Part shown: one piece after another, positions 1-5,953 of the stretch
Layout: the number at the start of each line of letters is the position of its first letter
How positions within the stretch are numbered: the first letter of the stretch is position 1
DNA from: Lachnospiraceae bacterium UBA7182
GTDB lineage: Bacteria; Bacillota; Clostridia; Lachnospirales; Lachnospiraceae
Length of the DNA stretch: 8,751 nucleotides
Reading direction: 5' to 3'
Assembly (NCBI GenBank): GCA_002491115.1
Contig: DKVI01000025.1
Coordinates: forward strand, 1-8,751
Translations under genes and position numbers: made by a program
The notes under the pieces: model-generated
The model's database searches: none
Told to the model about the DNA's origin: nothing
Seen by the model: only the letters and a program-made list of their open reading frames with translations

Positions 1-478
1 ATGAAAAAAACTTGTAAAGTGGTGGAAAATAAGGCAGTGTAGAATATTGATATTTTCTGGAAAATGCTCTTGGATGTAAGATTTCTGTTTTATTGATATG
101 GCGGATATATGTATCTATATAGTTATTTGCTTCTGATATGATAACAGGAAGATTTTTAATCATTTCTGTATATTCATCCTGGTCGACAACTGCTGGTATA
201 TCTGAGTTAAGATAATCAACATTTTTAATGATTACAATTTTAGAATAATCTAATCCTGATTTTGTCTTTTTTGAACGAATGGTAGTTGTAAACATAAACG
301 CATTTTTATGATTGATAAATGAACGAAAGGGAATACAAATAAAATAATCATCATGGGAATCAATCAGCAGGCAGGTGTAGGGACGTCCTTGTTTATACAT
401 TAATTCGGGATATATGTTGAGCGGATAGTCCTGAATGAATTTGGGAGATAAGAGACATAGTTCAAAATCATATTCCAT
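1..478 (-). CDS. tenpN: Type III toxin-antitoxin endoribonuclease toxin, TenpN-like (partial, 3' end outside window)
   Basis: The frame is open from ATG at 478 to the window edge, giving 159 residues without a stop. The start is set by GAGG at 489-486, 7 nt upstream. Landmarks are YPLNIYPELMYKQGRPY (residues 18-34), YFICIPFRS (45-53), KSGLDYSKIVIIK (73-85), an acidic VVDQDEY (97-103) and STLPYF near the C-terminus (146-151). This pattern matches what I know of TenpIN-family toxins, small ToxN/AbiQ-fold RNases that cut their own repeat RNA and cellular RNAs and are inhibited by that RNA. There is no signal peptide or membrane segment. The context is decisive: directly upstream lie a promoter, a repeat RNA and a terminator, the standard type III order. 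Family toxins are roughly this long, so only a few residues are probably missing. The gene is AT-rich compared with the metabolic genes, which suggests acquisition. The family name comes from recognition, not a search. Confidence 0.8.
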   Translation of the reverse strand, partial: MEYDFELCLLSPKFIQDYPLNIYPELMYKQGRPYTCLLIDSHDDYFICIPFRSFINHKNAFMFTTTIRSKKTKSGLDYSKIVIIKNVDYLNSDIPAVVDQDEYTEMIKNLPVIISEANNYIDTYIRHINKTEILHPRAFSRKYQYSTLPYFPPLYKFFS

Positions 479-485
479 TTTAATA

Positions 486-506
486 CCTCGTAACATAAAG
501 ACGAGG
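486..506 (-). promoter_or_regulatory. Toxin Shine-Dalgarno able to pair with the terminator's 3' arm
   Basis: CCTCGT (506-501), part of the terminator's 3' arm, is the exact reverse complement of ACGAGG (491-486), which contains the toxin's Shine-Dalgarno. The loop would be 9 nt, and a flanking G-U could extend the stem to 7 bp. This hairpin and the terminator hairpin are mutually exclusive. In a read-through transcript the terminator fold leaves the ribosome site free, whereas loss of the 5' arm would let it be masked. The pairing is seen in the sequence; a regulatory role is inferred. Confidence 0.45.
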
Positions 507-531
507 CTGACTGACAAGAGTCAACCTCGTC
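497..531 (-). terminator. Leaky intrinsic terminator between antitoxin and toxin
   Basis: The stem on the minus strand is GACGAGG-T-TGACT (531-519) pairing with AGTCA-G-CCTCGTC (512-500), 13 bp including one G-U, around a 6-nt loop. It is followed by only three T residues (499-497), then ATGTTA. A strong hairpin with a poor U-tract fits partial read-through, which sets the excess of antitoxin over toxin mRNA in type III loci. Confidence 0.75.
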
Positions 532-540
532 GGAATTTTC

Positions 541-646
541 TTCGCTCGGTCAATTTTTATTTTACCGATGTGTCAGAACCGTCACACATCATCTTCGCTC
601 GGTCAATTTTTATTTTACCGACGAGTCAGAACCGTCACTCGTCATC
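541..646 (-). repeat. Two tandem 53-nt antitoxin repeats with compensatory changes
   Basis: Repeat 1 is 646-594 and repeat 2 is 593-541, directly adjacent, with 49 of 53 positions identical. The four differences are at repeat positions 6, 8, 23 and 25. They turn stem GACGAGT/ACTCGTC into GATGTGT/ACACATC, so C-G becomes U-A and A-U becomes U-A and pairing is fully kept. The loop, A-rich linker and 3' segment are unchanged. Both the preceding segment (660-647) and the terminator that follows at 531 resemble repeat edges only weakly. Confidence 0.92.
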
Positions 647-690
647 ATTTGGCGAAGGAAAAAAGAATATAGATATCTTCTCTCACTTAT

Positions 691-719
691 AGTATATGTG
701 AAAATGATCTTTTTAGCAA
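691..719 (-). promoter_or_regulatory. Sigma-A promoter of the antitoxin RNA
   Basis: TTGCTA (719-714) and TATACT (696-691) are separated by exactly 17 bp. This puts the start of transcription near 684, about 38 nt upstream of the first repeat. It is the only good promoter between the upstream gene's terminator and the toxin, so it probably drives the antitoxin strongly and the toxin by read-through. Confidence 0.7.
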
Positions 720-725
720 GCAAAA

Positions 726-1064
726 TTATAGAAAAAGTGAGGGAATCCCCCACCGTTTCAATTCACATCTTGTGGTTCTTGAGACTGCGACTATGCACTG
801 ATCCTGTTCGTCGAAATACAGTCCTATGCCATCATCCTCTTCATCATACATATGATCCGGGGACGGTTTGTATTCAAACGGTATCTTTTCTATCGTAGTG
901 CTTGAATTTTCTGTCAGATCATAGGACATCAGATTGTAATTTTCATCCACATAATACAGATGGTTTCCTCTCCATACCACCCCTCCGCTGATCTTATAAT
1001 ATTTCCTGTCAAAGTCTTTTGTCAACAGGGGGATTTCTGCCATATCCCGACCTGATTTTTGCAT
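726..1064 (-). pseudogene. Out-of-frame tail or gene remnant after the surface protein
   Basis: A 112-codon frame overlaps the last 43 bases of the surface-protein gene, shifted by one base. The central part reads like genuine protein: KYYKISGGVVWRGNHLYYVD and YNLMSYDL resemble one blade of a DUF5050-type propeller, followed by an acidic segment and GIGLYFDEQDQ. ATG at 1064 or 1043 has only a weak Shine-Dalgarno. The frame passes through the intrinsic terminator before reaching its stop at 728-726, so an mRNA ending at the U-tract would lack a stop codon. In the frame of the surface protein there is a TGA at 760-758, just before the terminator. I read this as a tail or neighbouring gene separated by one or two small indels, or left by a deletion. 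A functional small gene is not excluded. Confidence 0.45.
731..753 (-). terminator. Intrinsic terminator of the surface-protein transcription unit
   Basis: On the minus strand GTGGGGG (753-747) pairs with CCCTCAC (743-737), 7 bp with one G-U, around a 3-nt loop, followed by TTTTT (736-732). It lies 12 bp upstream of the antitoxin promoter's -35 box, separating the two minus-strand units. It also lies inside the last codons of the out-of-frame tail at 726-1064. Confidence 0.75.
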
Positions 1065-4000
1065 CCTTTTTCTATGGTCTGATAGAGCAACTCGCTTATT
1101 TGTTCCGGGTCTTTTGTAATCGTAAACGGGATGGTTCTCTTTCCTTTAAAATTTCCCTTTCCCTTTATGGTGGCAGTAGGGGGGTTCTTCCCTGTGCTTT
1201 TGTTGTTTTTACAGGTAATTGTATAATCTCTGCCCAGGACAAGAGGCTTCCCTTTAAAGGTCAAATTCAGTTCTGGTTTACTGCCTTTTTTATTATACAT
1301 GGCAGTAAATTCTCCGTCGAGGCCTTCCAGGAATCCTTGGGTATCATCCAGACTGTACGCGGTTATTTTAAAAGTCTTTTTAACAGTGCCGGTATATGCG
1401 TTGATCCCTGTTATCATGATACTTGCTTTTCCGGCATTTTTGTTATTCAAATAGGATACCTTGTAATCCCGCCCTTCTTCCAGAACTTTGTCTAATGTGA
1501 CTGTAATTTTCGGCCGGTGTGGCAGACCGGTATACTCTTCATCCTGCATCCCGGTTACAGTTGCTTTTTTCAGAGACGTTCCTGCGATTTTGAATGTGAT
1601 TTTTTTGGTTCCTGCATAGTCGCCGATACCTGTCACAATTGCCGATGCAGTTCCGATTTCTGTGTTATTTTCATATCGGACCGTATAGTGGACATCCTTT
1701 TGGAGGGTTTCCTTGCCTGCTGTGACTGTGACCGGCGGCTCTAGCTGATTTCCGGTATAGGTTGTGTGTATTTTGCTTTTGTCCAGTTTTATCTTCGTTT
1801 TATTTATGGCGATTCCTTTCCGAATCTGCATATGTATGGTCTTTTGACCGGCAAAATTACTGTTATCCCTGGCTTCCAGGAAGATTTGATAGTCACCCGG
1901 TTCCCTGTAATCTTTGTCCGGCTCATAGGATACAGTAAAATCTTTTTTATTCGTCAGCTTCTTCCCGTTGTAAGTTAGAGCGGGAATCTTACTTTGTTTT
2001 TTACCATTGTAAACAATATCAATATCCTCCGAAACAACTTCATGACTGTTTAAATCGGCCGGGAGAATATTAAATTTGACAGTTTTTTTGCCGGCATATA
2101 CACTTTTTCCTTTGATTATGACGGAAGGAGCTTTTGTATCGGTGATCTTTCCGGCATTTGTGTTATTTTTGTAGCTGAGTGTGTAATCAATCCCTGCGTC
2201 CAGCCGTTTATTGCAATAATAAACACGGATATCCGGCGTGATGGCTTTTCCGGTATAAGTAAAATCTTCCGGCTGAGTAGCCCACAGATCTTCCGGAACG
2301 CCTTGCTGAGGTATATCTTTTGAAAGTACGCCGTCATAACTTTCATCTTCTTCCCAGCGCGCATACAGAGTCATATCACCGGTGACAGTATCTGTAGTAA
2401 AATTCCACAGGGTTTTATATTCAGCTTCCGTATACCAGCCTTTGAACAGATAGCCGGGATCTGTCGGGGTCGCCGGCTGAACGATCGTGCTGCCTGCCGT
2501 GACGCTGATCATGTCCATCGTTCCGTGGCCGTTAAGGTCAAAACTTACACTGTAAGTAATGACCGGGGGAGCAGCCTGTTCCCATCCGGCATACAAAGTG
2601 ATATCGCTGTTCACAGTATCTGTATTAAAATCCCATTTATCTTTGCATATGGCATCTTTATACCATCCGGTAAATAGATAACCTTCAGCCGCCGGGTCCG
2701 CCGGCTGAACGATCGTGCTGCCCGCTGTGACGCTGATCATGTCCATCGTTCCGTGGCCGTTAAGGTCAAAACTTACATTATAAGTAACGATCGGGGGAGC
2801 GGCCTGTTCCCATCCGGCGTACAAAGTAATATCGCTGTTCACAGTATCCGTATCGAAGTCCCATTTGTTTTTGCACTTTATTTCTTTAAACCACCCGGTA
2901 AAAGTATAATCTGCCGCTGTTGGATCTTCCGGTTTGTTTATTTTTTCACCGGCTGTAACTTTGATGCTGTCCATCGTTCCGTGGCCCTGCAGATCAAACT
3001 CTACTATATAAATATCTTTTGGCGGTTTGTATTCCTGCTTTGGGGATACGATAATATTTATGGATGTTGACTGACCGTTATATGTGATTACAAGCTCTTT
3101 CAGTCCGGGAGCGGACATATCTATTTCACCTGCGTTTGTAGTATAACTGTCAACCGGTGCGGCCTGTTCTTCTTCATAATACACTACAGTCAGGTCATCC
3201 ACATGTAAAGTTTCTCCGCATTCATAATGTATTTTTGTTTTTCTGGCTTTAAGACAGGGATAAGTGACAGCGGGCTTTTTGTTTTTCTCCAACAGGACGC
3301 TGTATGCCAGATTCCGGGGCAGATTTGTAACAGGTTCGTCGGAGTACTCCTGATACCATGTATCTTCATCTGCTTTCGGTAAAGAAATAATACCGATAAC
3401 CTTTACGGGTGAACAGATACGGGTTAAGCTGGTGCAGCCATAAAGCACAAGCCCCGGACGATCTGCCTGACTTAGATCAAAACTGCTTAAATCCAGTTCC
3501 GTAAGACCGGAGCATCCTCTGAACATATCATCCGTCTGCTTTACATGGCTGGTATCAAAACCGCTGACATCTAATTTTGTAAGGCTGCTGCATCCGGAGA
3601 ACATCCAGCCCATTCCGACTGCCTGACTGGTATTAAAGTGCTTCAAATCCAGTTCTGTAAGACTGGAACATTCTGAAAACATATAATACATATTGGTGAC
3701 CAGGCTGGTATTAAAACTGCTTATATCCAGTTTTTTGAGATTTGTACAGCTGGAAAACATCTGACGCATATCTGTTACCTGATCTGTATTAAAATGGTTC
3801 AGATTCAGTTCTGTAAGACTGGAACATCCGGAGAACATAGTAGACATATCAGTGACCTGGCTGGTATTGAAACTGCTTATATCTAATTTTGCAAGGCTTT
3901 TGCAGTTTTCAAACATATGATACATCGTTGTGACCCGGCTGGTGTCAAAACAGCTTAAATCCAGTGCCGTAAGGCTCGTGCATCCGGAGAACATATAATG

Positions 4001-5200
4001 CATATCAGTCACCCGGCTGGTGTTAAAGCTGCTCAGATCCAGACTTGTAAGGCTGCTGCATTCTGCAAACATACTGTACATTGCTGTGACCCGGCCGGTA
4101 TCAAATGCACTTACATCTACTTCGGCAAGATCAGGGCAGTAGGAGAACATATGGGACATAAAGATTACATGACTGGTATCAAAATGGCTCACGTCTATCG
4201 CAGTAAGACTTTTGCAGCCGGAAAACATGGCATTTAAGTTGGTCGCCCGGCTGGTGTCAAAATGACTTACATCCAGTGCTGTCAGCTTCTCACAGTCCCC
4301 GAACATATGGTCCATGATTGTGACCTGGCTGGTATCAAAACTGCTTACATCCAGTTCTTCAAGAGCGTTGCAATCTGAAAACATACTGAACATCGCAGAC
4401 GCTTTACCGGTATTAAAATGACTTACATCCAGTTTTTTGAGTTTTTTGCATCCGGCAAACATGCAGCCCATATGAGTGACCTGGCCGGTGTCAAATCCGC
4501 TTACATCCAGTTCTTCAAGGTTTATGCAGCCTGAAAACATACTGTACATATAGGTTACTTTACCGGTGTCAAAGCGGCTCACATCCAGCGCAGTAAGGCT
4601 CTTACAGTCTTCAAACATATATCCCATATTGGTAATCTGGCCGGTATCAAAATCGCTGACGTCCACACTGACCATATTTTCACAGCCTCTGAAAAGCCTG
4701 TATGCATTCGTCATATTTTTTACAGTGATTTTTGCGGATGTAATTTTGTCTCTGTAAGGATACCAGGGAGTTTCATAGTTTTCATTCGCTTTATCTAAAA
4801 GATTTCCTTCCCCTTCGATGGTCAGATTTCCGTTTTCGTCAATCTGCCAGGTAATATGGCCATAATCATTTACTTCCCCTTTTAGAATTTCGCTTTCTGT
4901 CTCTGTTTCTTCTGTATCCTGTTCATTTGTCTGCGGTTTGGCTCCTTCCTCATTACCCTCATCTGCCTGCAGCTCGTTATTTTTTATATTATCCTCGCTT
5001 TCAGGCACAGTGGTTGTTTCAGTATCCAAAGCATCCTCTGTTTCATCTGAAATAATATCTGTCTGATTATCCTGGACAACCATGTCCCCGGTTTCCCGGA
5101 CCGCCGCCTCAGCCTGTATGCTGCCGGTGGAAAATCCCATGGATGAAACAATCATTGCTGTCGCCAGCATACCTGCGATTAATCTCATTTGTAATTTCAT
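1022..5200 (-). CDS. Large secreted BspA-family (DUF285) leucine-rich-repeat surface protein
   Basis: The product has 1392 residues, starting at ATG after AAAGGGGGCG with 5 nt spacing. Domains in order: signal peptide (1 to about 32, hydrophobic core then AEA); acidic Thr/Glu/Asp-rich linker (about 35-105); cap-like segment (about 107-162); 16 good DUF285 repeats of 26 residues plus one degenerate unit (164 to about 605); an Ig-like (Big_3-type) segment (about 655-719); three Flg_new/InlB B-type repeats of 76 residues (731-950); five Ig-like 'YTGK...DYTVSYKNN...G' modules (about 976-1362). BspA-type proteins act as extracellular adhesins in host- and mucosa-associated bacteria; the ligand here is unknown. 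No LPXTG motif, hydrophobic C-terminal segment, GW or choline-binding module is visible, and the protein ends abruptly soon after the last module. It may therefore be released, held non-covalently, or truncated by a frameshift near 1030. It has its own promoter and terminator. Confidence 0.92.
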   Translation of the reverse strand: MKLQMRLIAGMLATAMIVSSMGFSTGSIQAEAAVRETGDMVVQDNQTDIISDETEDALDTETTTVPESEDNIKNNELQADEGNEEGAKPQTNEQDTEETETESEILKGEVNDYGHITWQIDENGNLTIEGEGNLLDKANENYETPWYPYRDKITSAKITVKNMTNAYRLFRGCENMVSVDVSDFDTGQITNMGYMFEDCKSLTALDVSRFDTGKVTYMYSMFSGCINLEELDVSGFDTGQVTHMGCMFAGCKKLKKLDVSHFNTGKASAMFSMFSDCNALEELDVSSFDTSQVTIMDHMFGDCEKLTALDVSHFDTSRATNLNAMFSGCKSLTAIDVSHFDTSHVIFMSHMFSYCPDLAEVDVSAFDTGRVTAMYSMFAECSSLTSLDLSSFNTSRVTDMHYMFSGCTSLTALDLSCFDTSRVTTMYHMFENCKSLAKLDISSFNTSQVTDMSTMFSGCSSLTELNLNHFNTDQVTDMRQMFSSCTNLKKLDISSFNTSLVTNMYYMFSECSSLTELDLKHFNTSQAVGMGWMFSGCSSLTKLDVSGFDTSHVKQTDDMFRGCSGLTELDLSSFDLSQADRPGLVLYGCTSLTRICSPVKVIGIISLPKADEDTWYQEYSDEPVTNLPRNLAYSVLLEKNKKPAVTYPCLKARKTKIHYECGETLHVDDLTVVYYEEEQAAPVDSYTTNAGEIDMSAPGLKELVITYNGQSTSINIIVSPKQEYKPPKDIYIVEFDLQGHGTMDSIKVTAGEKINKPEDPTAADYTFTGWFKEIKCKNKWDFDTDTVNSDITLYAGWEQAAPPIVTYNVSFDLNGHGTMDMISVTAGSTIVQPADPAAEGYLFTGWYKDAICKDKWDFNTDTVNSDITLYAGWEQAAPPVITYSVSFDLNGHGTMDMISVTAGSTIVQPATPTDPGYLFKGWYTEAEYKTLWNFTTDTVTGDMTLYARWEEDESYDGVLSKDIPQQGVPEDLWATQPEDFTYTGKAITPDIRVYYCNKRLDAGIDYTLSYKNNTNAGKITDTKAPSVIIKGKSVYAGKKTVKFNILPADLNSHEVVSEDIDIVYNGKKQSKIPALTYNGKKLTNKKDFTVSYEPDKDYREPGDYQIFLEARDNSNFAGQKTIHMQIRKGIAINKTKIKLDKSKIHTTYTGNQLEPPVTVTAGKETLQKDVHYTVRYENNTEIGTASAIVTGIGDYAGTKKITFKIAGTSLKKATVTGMQDEEYTGLPHRPKITVTLDKVLEEGRDYKVSYLNNKNAGKASIMITGINAYTGTVKKTFKITAYSLDDTQGFLEGLDGEFTAMYNKKGSKPELNLTFKGKPLVLGRDYTITCKNNKSTGKNPPTATIKGKGNFKGKRTIPFTITKDPEQISELLYQTIEKGCKNQVGIWQKSPC
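1115..2275 (-). repeat. Five C-terminal Ig-like 'YTGK / DYTVSY' modules
   Basis: Five modules of about 75-80 residues lie between residues 976 and 1362. Each has a YTGK- or YNGK-like start, a central [DH][YF]T-x-x-Y followed by xNN, then G-x-Y-x-G and a closing F-x-I strand. Such modules are frequent in long Clostridia surface proteins and probably serve as a stalk. Module 2 has a longer central loop, and module 5 has an altered start (MYNKKGSKP). They are divergent in DNA. Confidence 0.75.
2351..3010 (-). repeat. Three Flg_new/InlB B-type repeats, 228-nt period
   Basis: Each unit reads V-x-F-D-L-x-G-H-G-T-M-D ... F-x-G-W-[FY] ... D-T-V-x-x-D-[IM]-T-L-Y-A-x-W. The copies sit exactly 228 bp apart. 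The downstream two are almost identical over long stretches of DNA: 2473-2550 against 2701-2778, and 2574-2625 against 2802-2853. The first unit in protein order is more diverged. These beta-grasp repeats act as spacers or adhesion modules in Listeria internalins and gut surface proteins. Confidence 0.88.
3464..4711 (-). repeat. Sixteen DUF285 (BspA-type) repeats, 78-nt period
   Basis: Units begin every 26 residues from residue 164 to 554. The core pattern is T-x-M-x-x-M-F-x-x-C-x-x-L-x-x-L-D-V-S-x-F-[DN]-T-[SG]-x-V. A Cys at the same place in every unit is probably buried in the solenoid ladder. A 17th unit (residues 580-605) keeps only YGCTSLT and probably caps the array. The units differ at DNA level, so the array is old. 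Confidence 0.9.
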
Positions 5201-5230
5201 AAATTCGCCCCCTTTTTAAATATAGTTAAA

Positions 5231-5259
5231 ATTATACTTCTACAGGGGACGTTTTGCAA
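5231..5259 (-). promoter_or_regulatory. Sigma-A promoter of the surface-protein gene
   Basis: TTGCAA (5259-5254) and a perfect TATAAT (5236-5231) are separated by 17 bp. The start of transcription would fall near 5224, leaving a leader of about 25 nt that includes the GGGGG Shine-Dalgarno at 5213-5209. No operator-like palindrome is evident beside it. Confidence 0.75.
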
Positions 5260-5311
5260 ACAATATCTGAAATTCTGCAGATCAGGATTATTCCTTTGCC
5301 CGGCACCAGTC

Positions 5312-5340
5312 TTGTATTTTCCGGGTTTTTATGGTATAAT
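5312..5340 (+). promoter_or_regulatory. Extended -10 promoter of the ACT-domain gene
   Basis: TTGTAT (5312-5317), a 17-bp spacer and a perfect TATAAT (5335-5340) preceded by TG one base upstream (5332-5333), forming an extended -10. The weak -35 is probably compensated by the TG. It diverges from the surface-protein promoter with about 50 bp between the two -35 boxes. Confidence 0.72.
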
Positions 5341-5387
5341 TCCGTCAGCAAAGATAAAAAAATATTATACAAGAGGAGAACAACCAA

Positions 5388-5801
5388 ATGCTGAAGCAGC
5401 TGTCCATATATGTGGAAAACAAAAAAGGCACCATGAAAAACATTACTTCACTCCTGAAAGACAGGCAGATCAATATCCTTGGCTCCGTCAATAATGACGG
5501 TGCGGAGTTTGGGATTGTACGTATGGTAGTGTCTGATCCGGACAACGCGTATGAAACCCTGAAAGAAGCAGGATATCTGTGCCGCCTGGTTGACGTGATG
5601 GGAATTGAGGTGGCAGATGAGGTGGGGGATCTTAACCGCCTGCTCACAGCCCTGTCTGACAGCAACATCAATGTGGATTATACTTATTTGTCTTTTAACA
5701 GGGATTCGGGAAAACCGATTCTGATTATGCATGTGACAGAGGAAGATATCTATGAAGTAGAAGCCTGCATGGACGCAAAAGGTTTTACCACCGTATCCTG
5801 A
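5388..5801 (+). CDS. Tandem ACT-domain protein (COG4747-like)
   Basis: The product has 137 residues and starts at ATG 9 nt after GAGGAG (5373-5378). It consists of two ACT domains and nothing else: about residues 3-67 (LKQLSIYVENKKGTM ... INILGSV ... FGIVRMVV) and about 70-137 (VMGIEVADEVGDLNRLL ... INVDYTYLSF ... ILIMHV). ACT domains bind small ligands, usually amino acids, at domain interfaces. Stand-alone pairs like this have no catalytic part and are presumed sensors or partners of an unknown enzyme. DEVGDLNRLL in the second domain matches the usual loop-helix where ligand is held. The gene is closed by its own terminator, so it is not in an operon with the carboxylase downstream, and nothing here identifies the ligand. 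Confidence 0.9.
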   Translation: MLKQLSIYVENKKGTMKNITSLLKDRQINILGSVNNDGAEFGIVRMVVSDPDNAYETLKEAGYLCRLVDVMGIEVADEVGDLNRLLTALSDSNINVDYTYLSFNRDSGKPILIMHVTEEDIYEVEACMDAKGFTTVS

Positions 5802-5816
5802 CAGCATACATCCGTA

Positions 5817-5848
5817 CCCGTCGGAGCGTGTTCCGGCGGGTGTTTTTT
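5817..5848 (+). terminator. Intrinsic terminator of the ACT-domain gene
   Basis: CCCGTCGGA (5817-5825) pairs with TCCGGCGGG (5832-5840), 9 bp with one G-U, around a 6-nt loop, followed by TG and TTTTTT (5843-5848). An A-T closing pair (5816/5841) extends it. Confidence 0.92.
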
Positions 5849-5859
5849 CGGAATAAAAC

Positions 5860-5872
5860 TTTGATAATCAAA
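5860..5872 (+). promoter_or_regulatory. FabT-type operator, upstream copy
   Basis: TTTGATAATCAAA is a 13-bp palindrome with a single central base. It matches the core TTTGATTATCAAA box (same sequence read from the other strand) bound by FabT, the MarR-family regulator of fatty-acid synthesis in Streptococcus and relatives. It ends 5 bp before the -35 box at 5878. Confidence 0.75.
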
Positions 5873-5877
5873 ACATC

Positions 5878-5906
5878 TTGACAAACCGTCCGATTTCCTA
5901 TATACT
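5878..5906 (+). promoter_or_regulatory. Consensus sigma-A promoter of the carboxylase gene
   Basis: A perfect TTGACA (5878-5883), a 17-bp spacer and TATACT (5901-5906). The predicted start of transcription (about 5913) falls inside the downstream FabT-type palindrome. Such a near-consensus promoter would be strong unless repressed. Confidence 0.88.
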
Positions 5907-5918
5907 TTGATAATCAAA
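5906..5918 (+). promoter_or_regulatory. FabT-type operator, downstream copy overlapping -10 and transcription start
   Basis: An exact second copy of TTTGATAATCAAA, 46 bp from the first. It shares its first base with the -10 box and covers the predicted start of transcription, a position expected to block RNA polymerase when occupied. Confidence 0.8.
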
Positions 5919-5953
5919 ATAAATTTAAACCAGTTTTAAGAGGTGTATCATTT

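Larger units (their letters stand above)
497..684 (-). ncRNA. tenpI: Type III antitoxin RNA (TenpI-like), two-repeat precursor
   Basis: The predicted transcript starts about 7 nt after the -10 box (near 684) and ends at the terminator near 497. It contains two 53-nt direct repeats (646-594 and 593-541) and no convincing reading frame. In type III systems such an RNA is cut by the toxin into single-repeat units, which fold as pseudoknots and wrap the toxin into an inactive complex. Each repeat here has a 7-bp hairpin (repeat positions 4-10 with 21-27). Its loop contains CGGTT, which can pair with GACCG at positions 43-47, so an H-type pseudoknot is possible. The A-rich linker AAAATAAAAA (31-40) is the likely toxin cleavage zone by analogy with ToxI and CptI. 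Repeat number and promoter are seen in the sequence; the fold, cleavage site and exact ends are inferred. Confidence 0.78.

Noticed and set aside
541..646. A short CRISPR array, because of the two 53-nt direct repeats.
   Set aside because: The copies are adjacent with no spacers, the differences are compensatory changes within a hairpin, and a type III toxin gene follows; there are no cas genes.
435..692. An 85-codon plus-strand reading frame through the repeat region.
   Set aside because: It translates the antisense of the repeat RNA (repeated FYFT- and FILP-like words come from the DNA repeats), has no ribosome site and is antisense to a well-supported locus.
1022..1064. Programmed -1 frameshifting joining the surface protein to the following frame.
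   Set aside because: The shift direction would fit, but the codons there (TGC AAA AAT) do not form a proper slippery heptamer and no downstream stimulatory structure is evident. An indel or remnant explains it more simply.
1019..3070. Several plus-strand frames of 60-160 codons opposite the surface-protein gene (for example 1019-1495 and 2753-3070).
   Set aside because: They are antisense shadows of a repeat-rich coding region, with no ribosome sites and no plausible protein composition.
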